This document shows, one piece after another, positions 16,755-24,061 of a stretch of 34,532 nucleotides of DNA (position 1 is its first letter; the number at the start of each line of letters is the position of its first letter). The stretch is from contig JBAVJZ010000050.1 in assembly GCA_049688015.1 (NCBI GenBank), forward strand, positions 1 through 34,532, in the 5' to 3' direction. This stretch comes from CSP1-8 sp049688015 (GTDB lineage Bacteria; Desulfobacterota; Deferrimicrobia; Deferrimicrobiales; Deferrimicrobiaceae). The notes beneath the pieces are model-generated. The model saw nothing but the letters and a program-made list of their open reading frames with translations. It did not search any database and had not been told where the DNA came from. A program made the translations under genes and the position numbers.

Positions 16755-17156
16755 ATGATCGAACGGATGCAGGAACTGCTCGAGGCGGAGCGCGCGGGGG
16801 TGAAATGCCTCGCGGCGATGGCGGACCAGACCCCGGAGGGGGAGAAAAGGGAATTCCTGGTTTTCCTCCGGAACGACGAGGGACGGTTCTGCGCCGGGCT
16901 GCACCGGCTCATCCGGGAACGGAAGGGAGCCCCCACCGACCGGACCGGGGCATTCGCGGACAAGGTCCTCGCCCTGGAGGGGGAGTCCGAGCAGCTGGCG
17001 CTTCTTGTCAAGGGGCAGGCGTGGGTCGTCCGGAAGATCGACGAGATCCCGGCCGGAGAGATGACCCCGGCCGAGAAGTCGTTCTTCGACGACATGCACG
17101 AGGCGCACGTGAAAAACATCGAGGCGTGCCGGAAATACCTGCCACCGGGAAAATGA
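16755..17156 (+). CDS. DUF6306-like small helical, possibly ferritin-like protein
   Basis: This 133-residue, all-helical, soluble protein begins MIERMQELLEAERAGVKCL, typical of the DUF6306 group. Candidate metal ligands recur in helices: Glu in EAERAG, Glu and His in NDEGRFCAGLHRL, and His/Glu in DDMHEAHVKNIEAC, resembling a ferritin-like di-iron or carboxylate arrangement. The ATG at 16755 sits behind TTGGAGGACGAA; an upstream TTG in frame overlaps that ribosome-binding site and is rejected. It lies 40 bp after the DUF1858 fusion, with a short GGGG-GCA-CCCC hairpin between. A di-iron NO- or oxygen-stress role is suggested by context only. Confidence 0.7.
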   Translation: MIERMQELLEAERAGVKCLAAMADQTPEGEKREFLVFLRNDEGRFCAGLHRLIRERKGAPTDRTGAFADKVLALEGESEQLALLVKGQAWVVRKIDEIPAGEMTPAEKSFFDDMHEAHVKNIEACRKYLPPGK

Positions 17157-17237
17157 CGCCGGCGCGAATCCGAATCCGGCGACCTTTCAACCGCAAGGTC
17201 TCCTCCCGTGGTAGTTTCCTCTGGCGGAAGGACCTTC

Positions 17238-17286
17238 GCTCACGGGGGATTCCCCGTAGCAAACGCTCGCGACCTGCGCCCGCTCG
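17238..17286 (+). repeat. Dispersed repeat module A, copy in the DUF6306-cupin gap
   Basis: The segment with TTCCCCGTAGC, CGCTCGCGACC and TGCGCCCGCTCG matches 27966-28015 with a few substitutions and small indels. Here module A precedes module B by 15 bp. Confidence 0.7.
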
Positions 17287-17301
17287 TGGGCGACTCCGCA
17301 G

Positions 17302-17402
17302 CCTCGGAGGGGGACTCCGTTCGTGGCTCGCCGCGCGGTGAACCCGCACGGCTGCGCTTTACCTCATTGCGCCCCCCTCCTGCGGCTGCTGCGCCGCAAC
17401 CG
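17302..17402 (+). repeat. Dispersed repeat module B, copy 3
   Basis: About 101 bp align almost throughout with 27807-27907, differing at roughly seven to ten positions. The stem GCCGCGCGG (17330-17338) pairs with CCGCACGGC (17344-17352) except for one C-A mismatch, which would be a G-U wobble in RNA from the minus strand. A second small stem, TGCGGC/GCCGCA, lies near 17381-17398. Confidence 0.8.
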
Positions 17403-17543
17403 TCCACTTGACAGTGCTGTCGCAAGGGCAGGCGCCGGTGACCGACGACCCGGGGCGAAGGGGGGTAGTTGATCCCCACGCTCCCGGGATCGGGGCGGCC
17501 ATGGTATCCTGACCGGAGAAAATTAGCCGAGGGAGGTTTAGAT

Positions 17544-17900
17544 ATGCATACGGCGAAGTGGAACGACATCGAAGGGAAGGCGGTCACCGATGCCGGCGCG
17601 GAAGGGGTAACCATCCGGGTCCTGATGGGGGACAACGTCGGGGCGCCCACCTTCACGATGCGCCATTTCGAGATCGCCCCCGGCGGACGCACCCCCTTTC
17701 ACGCCCACGCGTGGGAACACGAGGTCTACATCCTCTCCGGCAGGGGAAAGGTCCGGCAGAAGGACGGCGACCGGGAAGTGGGCCCGGGCTCCTTCGTCTT
17801 CGTGCCCGGAAACGAGGAGCACAACTTCGCCAACGCCGGCGATACGCCCTTCACCTTCCTGTGCGTGATCCCGTCGGCGAACCCCTGCCTGGGCAAGTGA
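17544..17900 (+). CDS. Small single-domain cupin protein
   Basis: This 118-residue beta-barrel protein shows cupin motif 1, GGRTPFHAHAWEHEVYILSG, with His53, His55 and Glu58 or Glu60 as metal ligands, and motif 2, GSFVFVPGNEEHNF, with His93. The ATG lies behind GGGAGG at 17531. Single-domain cupins include dioxygenases, isomerases and sensors, so no reaction can be assigned. It is convergent with the alternative complex III operon, with 7 bp between stops. Confidence 0.85.
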   Translation: MHTAKWNDIEGKAVTDAGAEGVTIRVLMGDNVGAPTFTMRHFEIAPGGRTPFHAHAWEHEVYILSGRGKVRQKDGDREVGPGSFVFVPGNEEHNFANAGDTPFTFLCVIPSANPCLGK

Positions 17901-17907
17901 CCCCGCG

Positions 17908-18957
17908 CTACGCTTTGAGGATGGTTCTCCCCGCGGCCTTGTTCATCACGACATGGACGAAGAGAACCAGGAGCGCAAGAAAATTGATCCCCGCCGCCAG
18001 GGGGTGTAAGGAAACGACGGGGGCAAGATAGACGAACCGTTCGACCAGGATCCCCAGCAGGATGGAAACGGACACGGCGAACACAACGAACGGGTTCGTC
18101 TTTGATCTCCCGGGCAGCAGGACAAAGAAAGGGATGAAGAAGTAGAAGACCAGGATCGACAGGGAAAGTTCCCGCAGGGGCGACGAGGATACCCTCGCCA
18201 GGAGATAACTCACCTCCTCGGGGAGATTCCCGTACCAGATCACGAGGAACTGGGCGAAAAACAACCCCACCCACAGAATGCTGAACCCGAAAAGAAGGAT
18301 GGCTATGTCTTTCAGGTCGGAGCGGCCTCCCGACCCGTGGGCCGGGGCGGGCCTTCCGTGGAGAAACGCGTAGAGGATGCCCGACAGGGCGAATCCCCCG
18401 AACAGGGATTCGATGAAGAAATAGCCCCCTAACAGCGTGTTGACCCAGGGATACGCCAGCGACATGACCCAGTCGAACGCCATGAGGGACTGGGAAACGA
18501 CGAACACGAAGAGATAGACGCCGGCGAACCGTTCCCTGCCCTCTTCGTCCCTGCGGGAAGCGATGGCGAACCTTCTCGCAGCAAGGTAGGCGAGCAGAAG
18601 CAGGACGAAATTTCTCCCCACGAAAAACCCCTTGTCGAACCAGATCCCCTCCCGGCCAACCCAGGGATAGGAATCCACGAAGGGCACGAGGAACAGGAAG
18701 AGAACCGCGAGGAACAGCAGGAGAGGATAGACCGAAAGCAGCTCATTCTTCACGGAACCCACCCACTTGGCCTTGATCAGCGTACACACCGCTACGGTCG
18801 CGATGCACCCCTCGATGACCGAACCCCAGAACAGAAGCGCGATCAGGAGCGAGCCGCCGTCCGTGGCAAGCGGGCCGAACTGGTTAAGCGCCACGATGAC
18901 GCCTGCGAGGACGAACGGGGCGATGCGGCCGCCTGTCTTTCCCGGGAGCCCGTTCAT
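17908..18957 (-). CDS. actF: Alternative complex III subunit ActF (NrfD-like membrane protein)
   Basis: This 349-residue protein has about ten hydrophobic helices and is a second, divergent NrfD/PsrC-like subunit, the last gene of the operon. Recognisable features include an early GGSLLIALLFWGSVIEGC segment, FDWVMSLAYPWVNTLLGGYFF mid-protein, and a C-terminal helix ending MNKAAGRTILKA. The start ATG overlaps the actD stop (ATGA), implying coupling; a longer open frame running back to 20109 is spurious because it covers actD and actC. In known complexes ActF faces ActC across the membrane part and may take part in quinol binding or proton movement. Confidence 0.83.
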   Translation of the reverse strand: MNGLPGKTGGRIAPFVLAGVIVALNQFGPLATDGGSLLIALLFWGSVIEGCIATVAVCTLIKAKWVGSVKNELLSVYPLLLFLAVLFLFLVPFVDSYPWVGREGIWFDKGFFVGRNFVLLLLAYLAARRFAIASRRDEEGRERFAGVYLFVFVVSQSLMAFDWVMSLAYPWVNTLLGGYFFIESLFGGFALSGILYAFLHGRPAPAHGSGGRSDLKDIAILLFGFSILWVGLFFAQFLVIWYGNLPEEVSYLLARVSSSPLRELSLSILVFYFFIPFFVLLPGRSKTNPFVVFAVSVSILLGILVERFVYLAPVVSLHPLAAGINFLALLVLFVHVVMNKAAGRTILKA

Positions 18958-19391
18958 TTCGTCTCCCCCGGCTCCACGGTGATCACGAACGCGTTGCCGA
19001 ACTCCTCCTTCGGAACGACGCCGAACACGCTCGGCAGACGGGCAAGGATGAGAAACCCGAAAAACGTGGCCAGGGACCCGAACAGGATCGTGAGGGCGAA
19101 GGCGATGATGATGAACGGCGGGATAGAGACGATCGGCTTCCCCCCGACGATGAGCGGCCAGCTGAGGGATGTAAGGATCGTGAAGGCGAACCCGAAGGTC
19201 GTGCCGCTCGCGGCGCCCAGGAGAGCGAAGTTTTTCACCTTCGCCGGTTTCGGCGGCAGGATCTCGTCCACCTCGTGGACGTAATACGGGGTTTCCACCC
19301 GGATCCTTTCCTGCGGGACTCCCTCCCGGGCCAGTTTGCGAAGGGCCGCAAGGAATTCCTCCCTGTCCTGGAACATCATCCGGTTCTCCAT
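18954..19391 (-). CDS. actD: Alternative complex III subunit ActD (DUF3341)
   Basis: This 145-residue protein has a soluble N-terminal part (EEFLAALRKLAREG, TPYYVHEVDEIL), two membrane helices (about residues 53-73 and 90-118), and a C-terminal tail with the DUF3341-type PKEEFGNAFVITVEPG. DUF3341 is the ActD family, a two-helix subunit that packs between ActB and the membrane subunits. The start directly abuts the actC stop, with GGAG 10 bp upstream, and its stop overlaps the actF start by 4 bp. Confidence 0.85.
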   Translation of the reverse strand: MENRMMFQDREEFLAALRKLAREGVPQERIRVETPYYVHEVDEILPPKPAKVKNFALLGAASGTTFGFAFTILTSLSWPLIVGGKPIVSIPPFIIIAFALTILFGSLATFFGFLILARLPSVFGVVPKEEFGNAFVITVEPGETK

Positions 19392-20687
19392 TTAGAGGTG
19401 CTCCTTGATTTCCGTGATCGACAGCACGGGCAAGGTCTTGAGGAAAACCAGATAGGCCGTGAAGAACAGCCCGAAGCTCCCCAGGGTGATCCCCACCTCG
19501 ACGATACTGGGGGTGTATGTCCCCCAGGCGTAAGGGTCGAAGTCCCTGGCAAGAGACGAGACGATGATCACGAACCGTTCCACCCACATGCCCACGTTCA
19601 CCAGCAGGGAGAGGACGAACAGGTATTTGACGTTGCGCCGCAGACTCCGGACGAAAAGGGTCAGGGGGGCGAGGGAATTGCAGAAGATCATGATCCAGAA
19701 CATCACGGTGTAGTCGCCCAGGGCGCGGTACCGGAACTCCTCCATCTCGAAGGGGTTCCCGCTGTAGAAGGCGAGGCCGAACTCGACGATGTAGGAGTAG
19801 GTCACGATGAGGGAGGTGAACAGGAGGATCTTCGCGATGCTCTCGAAATGGTCGTCGGTGATGTACCGGTCGAGGACCAGGATCTTCCGCATGGGGACGA
19901 CGAGGGTGATGACCATCGCCGTGCCGGAGAAGATCGCACCGGCCACGAAATAGGGGGCGAAGATGGTGGTGTGCCACCCGGGGATGATGCTCATGGCGAA
20001 GTCCCACGAGACGACGGAGTGAACGGACGCCACCAACGGGGTGGCAAAGGCGGCCAGGAACAGGTAGAGCTGGTTGTAGTTCTTCCACTGCCTTCTCGTC
20101 CCCGTCCATCCGAGAGAGAGAAACCCGTAGATCCGTTTCGCCAGCCCTTCCTTGTACCTCCGCACGATGGCGAAGTCGGGGATCAGCCCCACGTAGAAGA
20201 AGACCACGCTCACGGTGAGGTACGTGCTCACGGCGAAGACGTCCCAGATGAGAGGAGACCGGAAATTCACCCAGAGCATCCGCTGCGTCGGATAGGGGAA
20301 GAGGTAGTAGAACTTCCAGGTCCGGCCAAGGTGGATCAGGGGGAACAGCCCGGCGACGAGCAGCGCGAAAACGGTCATCGCCTCGGCGGGACGGTTGAAG
20401 CTGGTCCGGAACCGGGCGCGGAACAGGAACAGGACCGCCGAGATCAGCGTCCCCGAGTGGGCGATGCCGACCCAGAAGACGAAATTCGTGATGTAGACCC
20501 CCCAGCCCACGGGATTCATGAGACCCGACACCCCCATGCCGGTCGTCATCTGGTAGCCCCAGAATCCCAGGAGGCCGAGAAAGAGGGCAGCCGTGCAGCC
20601 GAGGGCCGCGAGATAGGCGAGCCCCGGTCTCTTCATCGCGGAAAGTACGTCCTGCTCGACCCGGGCCAGTTTGTCGGGCTTATCCAT
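19392..20687 (-). CDS. actC: Alternative complex III subunit ActC (NrfD/PsrC family quinol-binding membrane protein)
   Basis: This 431-residue integral membrane protein has about ten helices of the NrfD family. Conserved-looking stretches are NPVGWGVYITNFVFWVGIAHSG, FPLIHLGRTWKFYYLFPYP, SVHSVVSWDFAMSIIPGWH and VNVGMWVERFVIIV. In characterised complexes ActC holds the quinol site next to the ActB Fe-S chain. It starts inside the last codons of actB (8-bp overlap) and abuts actD. Confidence 0.9.
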   Translation of the reverse strand: MDKPDKLARVEQDVLSAMKRPGLAYLAALGCTAALFLGLLGFWGYQMTTGMGVSGLMNPVGWGVYITNFVFWVGIAHSGTLISAVLFLFRARFRTSFNRPAEAMTVFALLVAGLFPLIHLGRTWKFYYLFPYPTQRMLWVNFRSPLIWDVFAVSTYLTVSVVFFYVGLIPDFAIVRRYKEGLAKRIYGFLSLGWTGTRRQWKNYNQLYLFLAAFATPLVASVHSVVSWDFAMSIIPGWHTTIFAPYFVAGAIFSGTAMVITLVVPMRKILVLDRYITDDHFESIAKILLFTSLIVTYSYIVEFGLAFYSGNPFEMEEFRYRALGDYTVMFWIMIFCNSLAPLTLFVRSLRRNVKYLFVLSLLVNVGMWVERFVIIVSSLARDFDPYAWGTYTPSIVEVGITLGSFGLFFTAYLVFLKTLPVLSITEIKEHL

Positions 20688-23496
20688 GGCCTTCCTTCTC
20701 GGGGCCGCCTTTTGCTCCCCCCAGATAGTATACGGAAGGTTTCGTCCCCAGCCCCTCGAATACCCGGTAGGCCCTCTCCAGGTGCGCCAGTCGGTACACC
20801 TTCGACTCCGGATCGAGAAGATTGCCGAACGTGATGGCCCCGGTGGGACAGCTCTGGGCGCAGGCGGTGGTTACCTCCCCGTCCCGTACCTTCCGGGAAT
20901 CGTCCTTGGCCCTGTCCTTGGCGGCACGGATCCGCTGGATGCAGAAGGTGCACTTTTCCATGACCCCCGCTCCCCGGACCTCGAGGTCGGGGTTGTGCAT
21001 CCGGTCAAGCGGCTTTTTCCACGTATGCCAGAACCAGTTGAACCGCCTCACCTTGTAGGGGCAGTTGTTCGAGCAGTACCGTGTCCCCACGCACCGGTTG
21101 TACACCTGGACGTTCAGCCCTTCGGGGTTGTGATAGGCGGCGAACACCGGGCACACCGTCTCGCAGGGGGCGGAATCGCACTGCTGGCAGAGCATGGGGA
21201 GGAAATCGACGTTCCCCGTCTCCCCGTAGAAGGGCTCGATCCGAAGCCACGACATCTCCCGGCCTTTGAGGTGGTCCTTCTTTCCGACAACGGGCACGTT
21301 GTTTTCGATGTAGCAGGCGGCGACGCACGCGGAACAGCCGTTGCAAAGCGCGAGGTCGATGGCCATGGCCCACCGGTACCCCTTGTGCTCGTGCTCCGGG
21401 TAGAAGCTCTCTTTTCCGTGATGGCCTTTCTCGTCCCGGTGGGAGGGATCGGGAATCAGCCCCCTGCCCCGCTGGGACGGGGAGCCGGAAAGAATCGGGA
21501 TGGCCGCAACCCGGCCGGATTTCCCGATCCGGATCCCCTCGAGGAACCAGGTCGCCTCCCCCGTGCGCTCATCGGTCGTGAGAGGAGGGGAATCCACGAA
21601 GTCCCGGCTGGCAACGAAGACCCCCTCGGCGAGGCCGGGTTGGATCTTCACGGGGAGCACCTGCGACCACCCGCCGGAGGAAACGTTGGCCTCCATCCTG
21701 TCCTTTAGCCCCAGGACCTTCGCCGTCCCCGGCGAGACCGAGAGCCAGCGGCCGTAGGAGATGGTGGTCAGGGGGTCCGGAATCTCGGACAGAAGCGGCA
21801 ATCCCCGGCTGCGCCCGTCGAAGGTACGCAGGGAGGGGACGAGCACGAGGACGGGCGTTCCCGGCTCCCGCCCTTCGGCCGTTACGTCCTTGAGGAGTGC
21901 GGCCGCTTTTGTCCCGTTGAGGGTCACGCGTTTCCCGGGGAGGGTTTCCACGACAAAACCATTCCGGGAAAACGCGTCCTTTCCCTTTTCCCCGAACCGC
22001 TTCGTCCATTCCGCGAAAAGATAATCCCGGTATCCCGTCGGGGGCCCCTCTCCCGAAACCGCTCCCATGAGCCGCAGCAGTATGTCGCCTTCGGAGAGCG
22101 TCTCGTAAAGGGGTGCAAGAACCGGCTTCACGAGGGAGACCACACCCCGCCTCGGCTCGACGTCCCCCCACGATTCGAGGGAATGGGAGAGGGGGAGTAT
22201 CAGGTCGGCCTCCTGCATCGTCTCGTCCAGGAGATCGCCGAAGGCCACCGACAGCTTCGCGTTCCTTACGTTTTCCCGGAATGCGAACCCGCCCGGCAGG
22301 GAGAATACGGGGTTCGTCCGGGAGAGAAACAGCACCCCCGCTTCGCCCCGGGAAAGCCGCGCGGAGAGGGCTTCCATGTCCCGGAAAGTGCCCGTTCCGC
22401 CGTACTTCTCGTTCCTCGCGAAATCGACCAACCCGGGGATCTCCCCCGTGACCCACTGGATCATCCCCGCCAGGGCCGCCACCTCGAGACCTCCCCGGTG
22501 GGACGTGGAAACCCCGCCGGCGATCACCAGGGGATGTCTTGCGTTCGCCATTCGGTCCGCCAGCTCCGCCAGCTCTTCCGCGGGAACTCCCGTTTTCTCC
22601 GAGGCCTTCCCGACGGAGAACCGGGGAAGCGCGTCGACGGCCTCCTGCGGGAGCACGGACCTCCGGGGGCCCCTGTCCAGGACTTGCCGGAGGAGATACG
22701 CAAGCAGAACCGCCTCCCCCCCCGGGCGGACCACGAAGCGTCTGTCCGCGTTCGCCCCGGTGAGCGACAGGTGGGGCTCCGCGTGGAACCACCGGAAATC
22801 CTCCCTGCTCCGTGCCCGGGAGAGTTCCCGGGTGTAGGAGACCGGGCTTACGTGGGTCGCGAGGATATCCGCCCCGACCGTCAGGAGAAGATCGGCTTTC
22901 CCGATCCGGTAGCGGGGGACATCGCGCTCTCCGAAAAGGATCCCGTTGGCCTCCGCTACGGCGGAGTGGGAATACACCTCGAATTCGGGGAGCCTCTCGA
23001 CCCCGAGGCTGCTGCAGAACGCGTCGATCAGCCGGGAGAGAGAGCCGGTGGTCCTTCCGGACAGATAGAGGTTTTTCCGCCCGGCGTCGCGGGACCCGGC
23101 GAGGGATTCCGACACCAGGGAAAAGGCCTTCTCCCAGGAAACCGCCTTGAACTTCCCCCTGTCGTTTCGCAGCATGGGGGTTTCCACCCTCTCCGGATGA
23201 TAGAGGCGGGTGAGGGAGGACTGCCCGCGGATGCACAGACCCCCGTCGTTTATGGGATGTCCCGGCACGCCTTCGAGCTTGATCGGCCATCCTTCCCTGC
23301 GCTTTACCGACAAGCCGCAGCCTGCCGGACATTCCGTGCAGGTGGAGGGGGAAAAATACGCCTCTCCGGGGATGACCCCCTCTTCCGGGGGCAGAACGGA
23401 GGAGATGAAGTCTTTCGTCTTCCGGGACCCGCAGGCCGACATCAGGGTCGAACCTGACAATATCCCCAGAACCCGGAGAAAATCCCTTCGCTTCAT
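20680..23496 (-). CDS. actB: Alternative complex III subunit ActB (molybdopterin-like domain fused to Fe-S domain)
   Basis: The protein has 938 residues. A twin-arginine signal (MKRRDFLRVLG) and a possible lipobox at Cys22 indicate Tat export. The N-terminal two thirds are a molybdopterin-oxidoreductase-like domain whose start has four cysteines (Cys53, Cys56, Cys60, Cys88) spaced like the FS0 cluster of that superfamily. The C-terminal third is an NrfC-like ferredoxin domain with CNGCSACVAAC, CQQCDSAPCETVCP, RCVGTRYCSNNCPYKVRRF and CTFC plus CAQSCP, which bind the four-cluster electron wire. The N-terminal and Fe-S halves are fused in one gene, the ActB hallmark. It begins 14 bp after actA, behind GGGAG. 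Confidence 0.92.
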   Translation of the reverse strand: MKRRDFLRVLGILSGSTLMSACGSRKTKDFISSVLPPEEGVIPGEAYFSPSTCTECPAGCGLSVKRREGWPIKLEGVPGHPINDGGLCIRGQSSLTRLYHPERVETPMLRNDRGKFKAVSWEKAFSLVSESLAGSRDAGRKNLYLSGRTTGSLSRLIDAFCSSLGVERLPEFEVYSHSAVAEANGILFGERDVPRYRIGKADLLLTVGADILATHVSPVSYTRELSRARSREDFRWFHAEPHLSLTGANADRRFVVRPGGEAVLLAYLLRQVLDRGPRRSVLPQEAVDALPRFSVGKASEKTGVPAEELAELADRMANARHPLVIAGGVSTSHRGGLEVAALAGMIQWVTGEIPGLVDFARNEKYGGTGTFRDMEALSARLSRGEAGVLFLSRTNPVFSLPGGFAFRENVRNAKLSVAFGDLLDETMQEADLILPLSHSLESWGDVEPRRGVVSLVKPVLAPLYETLSEGDILLRLMGAVSGEGPPTGYRDYLFAEWTKRFGEKGKDAFSRNGFVVETLPGKRVTLNGTKAAALLKDVTAEGREPGTPVLVLVPSLRTFDGRSRGLPLLSEIPDPLTTISYGRWLSVSPGTAKVLGLKDRMEANVSSGGWSQVLPVKIQPGLAEGVFVASRDFVDSPPLTTDERTGEATWFLEGIRIGKSGRVAAIPILSGSPSQRGRGLIPDPSHRDEKGHHGKESFYPEHEHKGYRWAMAIDLALCNGCSACVAACYIENNVPVVGKKDHLKGREMSWLRIEPFYGETGNVDFLPMLCQQCDSAPCETVCPVFAAYHNPEGLNVQVYNRCVGTRYCSNNCPYKVRRFNWFWHTWKKPLDRMHNPDLEVRGAGVMEKCTFCIQRIRAAKDRAKDDSRKVRDGEVTTACAQSCPTGAITFGNLLDPESKVYRLAHLERAYRVFEGLGTKPSVYYLGGAKGGPEKEGHG

Positions 23497-23510
23497 CCTT
23501 TACGCTCCCT

Positions 23511-24035
23511 TTATATGTGGCAGGTGGTGCAGTCCCTGGGCGCCCCTCTTGCCCTGTGGCAGGAAACGCACCACCCCATCGTAAGCAGGCCCACCCTGCG
23601 GATCTTCTTCATCGTACCCACCTTCCCGTGGCACTCCGAACAGTCCACTCCCGCCTTCACGTGCCTCTTGTGGGAAAAGTAGACGAAATCCGGGAGGGAA
23701 TAGACCCGGTTCCATTCGACGGGCCGCTTCTCCTCGTAATGCCGTGTGAGCTTCCGGATCTCTTCCCTGTCCGTCGCGATCGACCGGTGGCAGGACATGC
23801 ACGTTTCCAGGGGCGGAGCACCCGCATGCCTCGACCGGTCGACGAAAATATGGCAGAAATTGCAGGGAAGGCTGAGTTTCGACACGTGGATCGTGTGGGG
23901 GAAGGCGATCGGCTGGTCCGGCGCAACCCCCGCGCGTTGCCAGGAAACCCAGAGACCTGCCGCGATCAGAAGAAGGACCCCGAAATAGGCCGTCACGGCG
24001 AGAAGGATTAGCGGTTTTCGCGAATTCTTTTCCAA
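23511..24035 (-). CDS. actA: Alternative complex III subunit ActA (pentahaem cytochrome c)
   Basis: This 174-residue protein has one N-terminal membrane anchor (about residues 8-30) and five CXXCH motifs: CNFCH, CMSCH, CSECH, CVSCH and CTTCH, the last two residues from the C-terminus. Extra histidines such as FPHTIHV and FSHKRHV fit bis-His ligation. It carries electrons from ActB to the periplasmic acceptor. The start appears to be TTG at 24035, six bases after GGAG; no ATG gives a complete anchor. It lies 26 bp after the fused cytochrome gene. Confidence 0.88.
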   Translation of the reverse strand: MEKNSRKPLILLAVTAYFGVLLLIAAGLWVSWQRAGVAPDQPIAFPHTIHVSKLSLPCNFCHIFVDRSRHAGAPPLETCMSCHRSIATDREEIRKLTRHYEEKRPVEWNRVYSLPDFVYFSHKRHVKAGVDCSECHGKVGTMKKIRRVGLLTMGWCVSCHRARGAPRDCTTCHI

Positions 24036-24061
24036 CGTCTACTCCGTCACCGGGGATCGGG

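Larger units (their letters stand above)
17157..17543 (+). other. 387-bp intergenic region with paired repeat modules
   Basis: No gene is supported. CGCCGG (17157-17162) and CCGGCG (17176-17181) form a weak hairpin immediately after the DUF6306 stop. The middle holds repeat modules A (17238-17286) and B (17302-17402). The last 140 bp lead to the cupin gene and contain its GGGAGG ribosome-binding site but no obvious promoter. Confidence 0.6.

Noticed and set aside
17302..17402. Repeat modules as a CRISPR array
   Set aside because: Copies are singletons in widely separated gaps with no regular spacers and no cas genes.
20680..23496. ActB as a formate dehydrogenase or polysulfide reductase catalytic subunit
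   Set aside because: The molybdopterin-like and ferredoxin domains are fused in one chain, and the gene is followed by NrfD, DUF3341 and a second NrfD-like gene with a pentahaem cytochrome upstream, which is the ACIII pattern.
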